Shown here: one piece after another, positions 15,574-22,242 of the stretch | How positions within the stretch are numbered: the stretch's first letter is position 1 | Layout: each line of letters opens with the position of its first letter | Origin: Bradyrhizobium sp. BRP22 | Lineage (GTDB): Bacteria; Pseudomonadota; Alphaproteobacteria; Rhizobiales; Xanthobacteraceae | Assembly: GCF_020194175.1 (NCBI RefSeq) | Contig: NZ_JADYVX010000054.1 | Location: forward strand, 1-35,053 | DNA: 35,053 bases | Direction: 5' to 3' | Program-made: the position numbers and the translations under genes | Notes under the pieces: generated by a model | Told to the model about the DNA's origin: nothing | The model's input: the letters and a program-made list of their open reading frames with translations, nothing else | Databases searched by the model: none

Positions 15574-16332
15574 ATGGCCAGCCCATCCGTTCTCGAACCG
15601 ACGGCGCCGCAGGGCAGCGTGCTGATCGCGGGCGTCGGCGCTTCCCAGGGGGTAGGCGCGGCGATCGCCCGCCGGTTCGCCGCGGGCGGTTACCCGGTTG
15701 CAATCGCAGGCCGCAATGCCGAGAAGCTCACGGCGACCGCCGCGGAGCTTGCGGCGGCGGGCGCCAAGGTCGCCCATGTCGTCGGCGATGTTTCCAAGCC
15801 CGCCGATGTCGCGCGCTTTGTCGGAGCGGCGCAACAGCTCGCGCCGCTTGCGATGGCGGTGCACAATGCCGGCTCGAACCGATGGGCGCCGTTCCTGAAA
15901 GTGAGCGAGGAGCAGTTCGAGTCACATTGGCGCGAGCACGCGCTCGGCGGCTTTCACCTGGCGCAGGCGGCGATCCCCGCTCTGCTTGCGCGCGGCGGCG
16001 GCACGCTGGTGTTCACGGGAGCGAGCGGCTCGCTGCGCGGCAAGGCCCAGTTCGCGCCGTTCGCCGCCGCCAAGGCCGCGCTGCGCGCGCTGTCGCAGAG
16101 CATCGCGCGGGAATTCGGCCCCCAGGGCATCCATGTCGGCCATGTCGTGATCGACGGCGGCATCGAAGGCGACCGGCTGCTGTCGTTTCGCCCGCAATTG
16201 AAGGACGAACGCGGACCCGACGGCCTGCTCAACATCGCCGCGATCGCCGAGGCTTATTGGGTGCTCCACCATCAGCACCGTAGCGCCTGGACCCACGAAC
16301 TCGACCTGCGCCCCTGGGCGGAGTCGTTTTAG
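15574..16332 (+). CDS. SDR-family protein with Phe replacing catalytic Tyr
   Basis: 252 residues with a short-chain dehydrogenase fold. The nucleotide-binding loop is GVGASQGVGAAIA (about 20-32), then AGRNAEKL, GDVSKPADV and HNAG at 97-100. The catalytic segment reads GASGSLRGKAQFAPFAAAK, so Ser is kept and Lys167 is present, but the usual Tyr of YxxxK is Phe163. Normal proton transfer would be impaired, so the protein may be a poor dehydrogenase, use a different acid or have a non-catalytic role. The start at 15574 follows GGGATCC. An upstream in-frame extension lacks family similarity. Repeats border the gene on both sides. Confidence 0.88.
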   Translation: MASPSVLEPTAPQGSVLIAGVGASQGVGAAIARRFAAGGYPVAIAGRNAEKLTATAAELAAAGAKVAHVVGDVSKPADVARFVGAAQQLAPLAMAVHNAGSNRWAPFLKVSEEQFESHWREHALGGFHLAQAAIPALLARGGGTLVFTGASGSLRGKAQFAPFAAAKAALRALSQSIAREFGPQGIHVGHVVIDGGIEGDRLLSFRPQLKDERGPDGLLNIAAIAEAYWVLHHQHRSAWTHELDLRPWAESF

Positions 16333-16371
16333 CAGTCGTTCAACGTCACCTTCTGCCGCTGCGACGCCGAA

Positions 16372-16470
16372 GGTCCGTAGCCTGGGTGGAGCGCCAGCAT
16401 AACCCGGGGCCGCTCGACAAGGCTGATGCAGGCGTCCCGGGTTACGCTCGCGCTTCACCCGGGCTACGGG
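16372..16470. repeat. Long palindromic repeat between convergent genes
   Basis: Left-arm segments GTAGCCTGGGTGGAGCG and CATAACCCGGG pair with right-arm segments CCCGGGTTACGCTCGCGC and TTCACCCGGGCTACGG, with few mismatches. It belongs to the GTAGCCCGGGTGGAGCG class common in Bradyrhizobium. It lies between the SDR gene and the convergent secreted-protein gene and could stop transcription from both. Confidence 0.8.
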
Positions 16471-16495
16471 TACGACGCGGACGATATGACGACCC

Positions 16496-16855
16496 TTAAG
16501 TCATGCTGCCCGGAAGGAAGCAGCGGATCGTGATTCCCGTGGTGCCTTTCATCGGCCACACCATGGTCCGGCCGGCGCGGTTCGGCTCGGTGATCACGGC
16601 CTCGTCAGGCACCGTGATCCACTGTCCCTCCAGACGGACACGGTAATGCCCATCCTTCGATTCCCAATCCGGATCGGCCACCGCGACGCCGTCGGCGTCC
16701 GAACAGCAAGGCCCGAGCTTGCTCTTCAAGCTATCGAACCAGGGTTTGAGTGGTGAGTTGGAGTAGCGTCCATCATCGCGTGCCATCGGGGTTCCCGCTG
16801 GGACGACGAGGAGAATTGTCAGGACCGAGGTCCAAACGAAATTTATGCGAGCCAT
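16496..16855 (-). CDS. Conserved small secreted protein with Cys-Cys motif
   Basis: 119 residues from the ATG at 16855, which places a signal peptide at the N-terminus (MARINFVWTSVLTILLVVPA). A longer in-frame extension to 17038 is basic and polar and is rejected. The mature region has DDGRYSNSPLKPWFDSLKSK, a vicinal cysteine pair in GPCCSDADG near residue 55, then GHYRVRLEGQWITVPDEAV and a third Cys near the end (IRCFLPGSMT). I recall similar proteins in Bradyrhizobium annotated as hypothetical. Function is unknown; the vicinal cysteines could bind metal or form disulfides. Confidence 0.82.
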   Translation of the reverse strand: MARINFVWTSVLTILLVVPAGTPMARDDGRYSNSPLKPWFDSLKSKLGPCCSDADGVAVADPDWESKDGHYRVRLEGQWITVPDEAVITEPNRAGRTMVWPMKGTTGITIRCFLPGSMT

Positions 16856-17089
16856 GTCCGTGCCGTGACGAAGACGCCCGTCCCCAGTTTTGACAAACCG
16901 GGAACCCCGCACGAAGTTCCACGCATGGACCCAATTGGGACAGGCCTCCACAGGACCGGCCAGAGCGGGATGATTTTTCCTCGAAGCGTCATCCGGCTTT
17001 ATCTTCTTGTTTGAGCCCGAATCTTCGCGCAAGCGCATCGCGGCCGTCGCGAGGGAAGCTGGTATCCCACTTTCCCGATCATGCTGTCG

Positions 17090-17779
17090 TCAGCGGCGGA
17101 CAGCGCATCCTTCGAGGAACAGGGTCGCGCAGGCCTCGGCGCGACCCTCGAGTTCAGCACGATTGGGCGGCGCCTGGCGGCCGAACACGACTGCGCGCTG
17201 CGGCTCGAAGATAAGCATGCCGAGCAGCATGCCGGCCGCTGCCTCCGCATCGATATCCCGAAGCGTGATCAGGCCGCGCTCATGCTGCGTCCGCAGCCAG
17301 TTTGCCAGCGTGGCCACCGTTCGCCGCATCGCACTCTTGTAGAAGGTCTCGGCTATATCAGGGAATCTGTCGCTGTCGGCGAGGATCAGACGCTGCAGCG
17401 CAATCACCTCGCCGTCGAGGATGAGCTCGGCACAGGCAAGGCAAGCCTCGCGCAGCGCGCCCTTGATGTTGCTGCCGTCGCAGGCGCGCAGCCGCACGTT
17501 TGAGACGAACCGGTCCATCCGGTCCACGACCATCCCCTCGAACAGCGCCTGCTTGCCGGGAACGAGCCGGTAGAGCGTTTTGGTCGAGACGCCGGCGCGG
17601 CGCGCCACATCGTCCATGTTGGTCGCCGCGAAGCCGCCGGCGGCAAATTCGCGCCGCGCCGCCTCGTAGATCACCGCGCGCGTTTCATCATCGGAGCGCA
17701 GCGGCGGCCGTCCGCGGCTGCGACGCGCGGGCGCCGTGCCGCCTTTGTCCGCCCCGCCCCGCTTTGTCGTGACCGTCAT
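17090..17779 (-). CDS. TetR-family transcriptional regulator
   Basis: 229 residues. A basic Arg-rich N-terminus (RRSRGRPPLRSDDETRA) precedes the TetR DNA-binding domain at about 30-80, with the helix-turn-helix FAATNMDDVARRAGVSTKTLY. The C-terminal ligand/dimer domain contains CLACAELILDGEVIALQRLI. It is divergent from the emrA-emrB-like efflux genes with 157 bp between the starts. The obvious inference is a repressor of that pump, released by a pump substrate. An ATG at 17815 is an alternative start that would overlap part of the candidate operator. Confidence 0.9.
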   Translation of the reverse strand: MTVTTKRGGADKGGTAPARRSRGRPPLRSDDETRAVIYEAARREFAAGGFAATNMDDVARRAGVSTKTLYRLVPGKQALFEGMVVDRMDRFVSNVRLRACDGSNIKGALREACLACAELILDGEVIALQRLILADSDRFPDIAETFYKSAMRRTVATLANWLRTQHERGLITLRDIDAEAAAGMLLGMLIFEPQRAVVFGRQAPPNRAELEGRAEACATLFLEGCAVRR

Positions 17780-17802
17780 GCCATCCGAGCCATGCTTTAA
17801 GA

Positions 17803-17826
17803 TGACGCCTGTCATTCCATTGACAG
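17803..17826. promoter_or_regulatory. Candidate TetR operator
   Basis: CTGTCA (17809-17814) and TGACAG (17821-17826) are perfect inverted arms around the six-base spacer TTCCAT. TGAC at 17803-17806 extends the pattern by pairing with GTCA at 17811-17814. The site lies in the tetR/emrA divergent gap, close to the tetR start, where autoregulation and pump repression would both be possible. Confidence 0.45.
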
Positions 17827-17936
17827 ACCCAATATGGGGCCTATTTTGGAAAACATCAAGTTTCCTAATTTGCCCCGCGCCGTTCAGCGGAAAATATCCA
17901 GTTCCGGCAAGGGGATAGATGAGCAGGAGGGCAATC

Positions 17937-19136
17937 ATGAACCAGCATTCCCCGTCGCTCGAGGTCGAACGCCCGATATCGGCCGCGGAAGTGCAACGGC
18001 TCGCGCCGATGCCCGAGCCGGTCGTTCCCGCCCCAACGGCGGCAGCGTCGATCAAGGGCAAGCTGCGGCGGGTCGCGTTCGCCGGCATCGCCATCGCCGC
18101 GCTGTCGGGCGCTGCCTGGTACGGCTGGGACTACTGGACCGTCGGTCGCTTTCTCGTCTCCACCGACGACGCCTATGTCAAAGCCGACAACACCACGATC
18201 GCGCCGAAGGTCTCGGGTTATCTCAGCGCGGTGCTGGTCGGCGACAATGAGCGCGTGAAGGCCGGCCAGGTGCTGGCGCGGATCGACGATCGCGATTTCA
18301 AGGTGGCGCTGAACCAGGCCAAGGCCGATGTCGAAGCCGGCCACGCTGCGATTGCCAGCAAGCGCGCGCAGCTCGATGTGCAGCAGGCGGTGATCGAGGC
18401 CGCGAAGGCGACGCTCGATGTCGACACCGCGACGCAGACCTTCGCCGCGCAGGAGAACAAACGCTACACCGACCTCGCCACGACAGGCTATGGCAGCGTG
18501 CAGAACGCGCAACAGGCGCAATCGCGCCACGCCAGCGCTCAAGCCGCGGTGCAGCGCGACATCGCCAACCTCGCTTCCGCGCGAAGGCAGGTCGAATTGC
18601 TGAAGGCGGAGATCACGCAAGCGGTGGCAGCGGCCGCGCGCGCCGAGGCGATCGAACAGCAGGCCGAGCTGAACCTCGGCTACACCACGATCACAGCACC
18701 GATCGACGGCGTGGTCGGCAACCGCACGCTGCGGGTCGGCCAGTTCGTGCAGGCCGGCACGCAACTGATGTCGCTGGTGCCGGCGACCGGCGCCTATGTG
18801 GTGGCGAATTTCAAGGAGACCCAGCTCACCGATGTCCGCAAGGGACAGAAGGCCGATATTTCCGTCGACATGTTCCCCGGCGAGGTCGTGCACGGCCATG
18901 TCGATTCACTCGCGCCGGCGAGCGGCCAGGAATTCGCGCTGCTGCCGCCCGACAACGCCACCGGCAATTTCACCAAAGTGGTGCAGCGCATCCCCGTGAA
19001 GATCATGCTCGACCAGACGCCGGTCGAACTGCGCCCGGGCATGTCGGTGATCCCGACGATCGATACGCGGTCCCATGACGAGGTGGTGCAGCAACCGGCT
19101 GCCCCGAAGCCGGCCACTTCGATCGCGCAGAGGTGA
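17937..19136 (+). CDS. EmrA/HlyD-type membrane fusion protein
   Basis: 399 residues. One membrane helix near residues 45-65 (VAFAGIAIAALSGAAWYGW) anchors a periplasmic adaptor. The lipoyl-like half-motifs are STDDAYVKADNTTIAPKVSG and DNERVKAGQVLARIDDRDF. A long Ala/Gln-rich coiled coil (about 130-240) follows, then the barrel domain with TTITAPIDGVVGNRTLRVGQ. It links the inner-membrane pump encoded next to an outer-membrane channel. The start at 17937 is set by AGGAGGG (17925-17931); an upstream ATG at 17919 would place that site inside the gene. The pump gene starts 4 bp after the stop. Confidence 0.94.
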   Translation: MNQHSPSLEVERPISAAEVQRLAPMPEPVVPAPTAAASIKGKLRRVAFAGIAIAALSGAAWYGWDYWTVGRFLVSTDDAYVKADNTTIAPKVSGYLSAVLVGDNERVKAGQVLARIDDRDFKVALNQAKADVEAGHAAIASKRAQLDVQQAVIEAAKATLDVDTATQTFAAQENKRYTDLATTGYGSVQNAQQAQSRHASAQAAVQRDIANLASARRQVELLKAEITQAVAAAARAEAIEQQAELNLGYTTITAPIDGVVGNRTLRVGQFVQAGTQLMSLVPATGAYVVANFKETQLTDVRKGQKADISVDMFPGEVVHGHVDSLAPASGQEFALLPPDNATGNFTKVVQRIPVKIMLDQTPVELRPGMSVIPTIDTRSHDEVVQQPAAPKPATSIAQR

Positions 19137-19140
19137 TGCC

Positions 19141-20745
19141 ATGTCGGACCTCACCTTAACCGCAGCGCCCCTGCCCCGTGCGGTCCCTGCCAACCCGGAT
19201 CGCGCCAGCACCACGGTGTGGGTCTCCGTGTTCGCCGCCATGATCGGCGCCTTCATGGCAATCCTCAACATCCAGATCACCAACGCCTCGCTGCTCAACA
19301 TCGAGGGCGGCATCGGCACCGGCGTCGACAACGGCTCCTGGATCTCGACGTCCTACCTGATCGGCGAGATCGTGGTGATCCCGCTCACCGACTATCTCAG
19401 CCGCGTGTTCTCCTTTCGCAGGATCATGATCGGCCATGCGACGTTATTCGCGATCTTCTCCGTCGCCTGCGCCTTCACCCATGACCTGCCGTCGATGATC
19501 GCGATGCGCGCATTGCAGGGCTTCTTCGGCGGCGTGCTGATCCCGATGGCGTTCACGCTGGTGTTCACCAAGCTGCCCAAGGTGCAGCAGCCGATCGGGC
19601 TCGCGATGTTCTCGATCGCGGTGACCTTTGCGCCGGCGATCGGACCGACCATCGGCGGCTATCTCACCGAGAATTACGGCTGGCAGACCATCTTCTTCGT
19701 CAACGTGGTGCCGACCGCGATCATGGTGACCATGCTCTATTTCACGCTGGAACGGCAGCCGATGCAGCTCGGCCTGCTGCGCGAGGGCGACTGGCTCGGC
19801 ATCGCGACCATGGCGATCGGCCTCTCCGCGCTGCAGACGGTGCTGGAGGAGGGCAACAAGGACGACTGGTTCGGCTCGCCCTTCATCGTGAAGCTGGCAA
19901 TCGTCGCCGCCGTCAGCCTGTCGCTGTTCGTGATCATCGAACTCGTCGTGGAGAAGCCGCTGATCCGGTTGCGGCTGCTCGCCCAGCGCAGCTTCGGCTT
20001 TGGGACGATATCGGCGGTGTTCGTCGGTTTTGCGCTATTCGGCTCGGTCTATCTGCTGCCGGCCTATCTCGGCCAGGTGCAGCTCTATAACGCCGAGCAG
20101 ATCGGCGAGGTGCTGGCCTGGACCGGTCTGCCGCAATTGATCCTGATCCCGCTGGTGCCGAAACTGATGCAGCGCTTCGACGCCCGCTATATCGCTTTCG
20201 TCGGAATGGCGCTGTTCGCCGCAAGCTGCTTCATGAACACCCAGATGTCGCTCAACTATGCCGGCGACCAGCTCTTCGTTCCCAACATCGTGCGCGCCAT
20301 CGGCCAGGCCTTGATGCTGGCGCCGCTCAGCGCGGTGAGCCTCGGCAGCGTCGCGCCGCAGGATGCGGCGGCCGCCTCCGGCATCTCCAACATGATGCGC
20401 AATCTCGGCGGCGCGATCGGCACCGCGCTGCTTGCGACCATCGCCACCAAGCGCGAGCAGTTCCACTCCAACATCATCGGCCAGTCCGTCGACCTCGCGC
20501 GCGACGTGGTGCGCGAGCGCATCGCCGGGATGACGAACTACTTCATGGCCCACGGCATCTCCGATCCGGCCGTCGCGCGACACCAGGCGATCATCGCGCT
20601 CGGCAACGCCGTCAAGCGCCAGGCGCTGGTGCTCGGATATAGCGATACATTCGCCGTGCTGGGCTTCGTGCTGGTGCTCGCCGGCATCGCGATCCTCCTG
20701 ACCGGCAAGCCGAAGGGCGGCGCCGCTCCCGGCGGCGCGCATTGA
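19141..20745 (+). CDS. DHA2-family MFS multidrug exporter (EmrB-like)
   Basis: 534 residues and about 14 membrane helices, the size and topology of the EmrB/QacA drug:H+ antiporters. Features are the first helix VWVSVFAAMIGAFMAILNIQ, the motif SWISTSYLIGEIVVIPLTDYLSRVFSFRR, and the helix-5 motif C-like VTFAPAIGPTIGGYLTENYGWQ. A periplasmic segment occurs near the C-terminal end. It starts 4 bp after the adaptor gene, with GAGG overlapping the end of that gene, so the two form a tight operon under the divergent TetR regulator. Substrates are probably hydrophobic toxins or plant phenolics, but nothing in the sequence defines them. Confidence 0.94.
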   Translation: MSDLTLTAAPLPRAVPANPDRASTTVWVSVFAAMIGAFMAILNIQITNASLLNIEGGIGTGVDNGSWISTSYLIGEIVVIPLTDYLSRVFSFRRIMIGHATLFAIFSVACAFTHDLPSMIAMRALQGFFGGVLIPMAFTLVFTKLPKVQQPIGLAMFSIAVTFAPAIGPTIGGYLTENYGWQTIFFVNVVPTAIMVTMLYFTLERQPMQLGLLREGDWLGIATMAIGLSALQTVLEEGNKDDWFGSPFIVKLAIVAAVSLSLFVIIELVVEKPLIRLRLLAQRSFGFGTISAVFVGFALFGSVYLLPAYLGQVQLYNAEQIGEVLAWTGLPQLILIPLVPKLMQRFDARYIAFVGMALFAASCFMNTQMSLNYAGDQLFVPNIVRAIGQALMLAPLSAVSLGSVAPQDAAAASGISNMMRNLGGAIGTALLATIATKREQFHSNIIGQSVDLARDVVRERIAGMTNYFMAHGISDPAVARHQAIIALGNAVKRQALVLGYSDTFAVLGFVLVLAGIAILLTGKPKGGAAPGGAH

Positions 20746-20791
20746 GGATTGCTGCGCTCCCTCTCGGCAAGCGAAAGAGGTGACCTCGCCG

Positions 20792-21007
20792 CTACACCCC
20801 GATCGGCACCAGGCGGTTGATCACGACCAGGATCATCAGCGCTACCACGCCGATGCCGAGGCTCCACCCGATCAGTTGCTTGTCAACAGGAAGCAGCGGC
20901 GGGTCAGTCATGTCACGAACCCGACGTCCGCTTCCAAACGGCGTCGGAACCTTCACAGGCTTTGCAACAAGGCCAAGCCGCACGAACATGGTTCGTCTTG
21001 TGGTCAT
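20792..21007 (-). CDS. Small protein with C-terminal membrane helix
   Basis: 71 residues. The N-terminal half is basic (MTTRRTMFVRLGLVAKPVK), the middle reads TDPPLLPVDKQLIGWSL, and one hydrophobic helix (GIGVVALMILVVINRLV) ends the protein, so it is tail-anchored in form. AGGAAAGG lies upstream of the ATG at suitable spacing. An internal ATG (MTDPPLLP, 39 residues) is an alternative. It lies 21 bp after another small gene on the same strand, suggesting a two-gene unit. No family recognised. Confidence 0.55.
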   Translation of the reverse strand: MTTRRTMFVRLGLVAKPVKVPTPFGSGRRVRDMTDPPLLPVDKQLIGWSLGIGVVALMILVVINRLVPIGV

Positions 21008-21028
21008 GAGTCATCCTTTCCTGCGCGG

Positions 21029-21244
21029 TCAGAATGCGGCCGTGAATGCCGTTCGATTGTCGGGACGCCGGCGTGCCTCGATCAGCGCCCGAGCCGCGCG
21101 CTCCGCGGCGCGGGCCGAGCCGAAATGACCGCCCTCGAGGCTGTCGAAGGCGCGTTCGGAGGAGAAGAACCTGAAGCCGCGCTCGTCGCCCACGACGATG
21201 CCGGCAGTCCGGTTGAAAACTTCGATGACATAGGCTTTGGACAT
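21029..21244 (-). CDS. Small hypothetical protein, first of a two-gene unit
   Basis: 71 residues, soluble. It begins MSKAYVIEVFNRTAGIVVGD, a compact beta-rich start, then GFRFFSSERAFDSLEGGHFG and an Ala/Arg-rich helix (ARAAERAARALIEARRR). The overall pattern resembles the many short Bradyrhizobium proteins of unknown role that carry a surface-exposed beta hairpin and one helix. No strong ribosome site is visible. It is followed after 21 bp by the tail-anchored small protein. Confidence 0.6.
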   Translation of the reverse strand: MSKAYVIEVFNRTAGIVVGDERGFRFFSSERAFDSLEGGHFGSARAAERAARALIEARRRPDNRTAFTAAF

Positions 21245-21558
21245 GCGTGCTCATTCGCCGCCGATGCGGCGCTCCCGTCTGAATCCATGATTGAGGTCGG
21301 TAACTAGGCGGGACTCAGCAACAGGCTCCGGTTACCGCCGAGACACAGCGGCGGGTCATGCGCTTGCGCATCTCGCCCACCACTTTCCTGTCTCTTGCTC
21401 TCATGCGGCAACCTCGAGCAGCACAACCTGCTGCATCGAATATCCGGCGAAAACCCATTCTGGTCAATGAAATGGGTATCCAAATTTACAAACGCGGCGC
21501 GATGCGCCTTCTATGCCGGTCCTCAAAAAGGGACGGAATGATTTTGCACGCGTCACGC
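21245..21558. other. Intergenic stretch, nothing recognised
   Basis: 314 bp between the small-protein gene and the end of the phosphatase-fold gene. It contains a 26-codon minus-strand frame (starting MRARDRKVVGEMRKR, stop near 21321) without supporting evidence. It is slightly less GC-rich than the flanks around 21460-21500. Confidence 0.5.
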
Positions 21559-22242
21559 CTACCCGCCAAACACGATGTCCGCCATGACGGGAAGATGATC
21601 CGAATAAAGCCTCGCTTCGCGATCGGTCCAGGCCTTGAGGATGTCGCCGTCACGATCGACATAGATGCGATCGAGACGAAAAATCGGCAGGCGCGACGGA
21701 AAGGTTCGCAAGCGCGTGCGCACCGGGCAATGCCGGACCAGCACGCGCCGCACCGATTTCACCCAGAACCAGTCGTTGAAATCGCCGAGCACGATGGTTC
21801 GCGGCGCCTTGGCGAGATCGGCGAGCGCCAGCGCCTGGGCATGCCTTTCATGAATGCTCAGTCCGAGATGCGTCGCGACGACCGACACGTGACCGAGGGG
21901 CGTATCGACCATCGCGGAGATCGCGCGCCGCGGCTCGCGCTCCTGATAGGACACGTCGGTGATGACAGGGGAGCCGATGAAGGGATAGCGGCTCAGCAGC
22001 ACCTGACCATAGTCGCCGTCCTCGGTGACGATCGAACGCGCTTCCACGCGATGCGCACCGATGACGCCGACCAGCCGCTGAAACGGATCCTCGGTCGTGC
22101 CGCGCGAATCGATCTCCTGCAGCGCCACGATATCGGGCGACCATTTGCGCAGGATCGAGCAGACGCCGTCCAGATCGAACCGGCTGTTCAGGTTGAACGT
22201 GCCGTGCACGTTCCAGGTCATCACCCGGATCACCTCGGTCAC
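21559..22242 (-). CDS. Endonuclease/exonuclease/phosphatase-fold protein
   Basis: 227 residues. The fold's metal-site landmarks are all visible: MTWNVHG near residue 8, the catalytic Glu in DIVALQEIDS, VVATHLGLS, VLGDFNDWFW and the terminal SDHLPVMADI. The family includes DNases, sphingomyelinases and phosphoinositide phosphatases, and the substrate is not decided by sequence. The start is a GTG (22242) that overlaps the TGA of the upstream phospholipase gene as GTGA, which implies translational coupling. Linkage to a phospholipase D favours a phospholipid-derived phosphodiester, but that is inference. Confidence 0.9.
   Translation of the reverse strand: MTEVIRVMTWNVHGTFNLNSRFDLDGVCSILRKWSPDIVALQEIDSRGTTEDPFQRLVGVIGAHRVEARSIVTEDGDYGQVLLSRYPFIGSPVITDVSYQEREPRRAISAMVDTPLGHVSVVATHLGLSIHERHAQALALADLAKAPRTIVLGDFNDWFWVKSVRRVLVRHCPVRTRLRTFPSRLPIFRLDRIYVDRDGDILKAWTDREARLYSDHLPVMADIVFGG

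Noticed and set aside
17780..18094. N-terminal extension of the TetR-type regulator through the divergent gap
   Set aside because: It would overlap the start of the efflux adaptor gene and its translation is not TetR-like.
21321..21401. 26-codon minus-strand frame with a CC terminus
   Set aside because: Too short and without conservation evidence; no convincing ribosome site.
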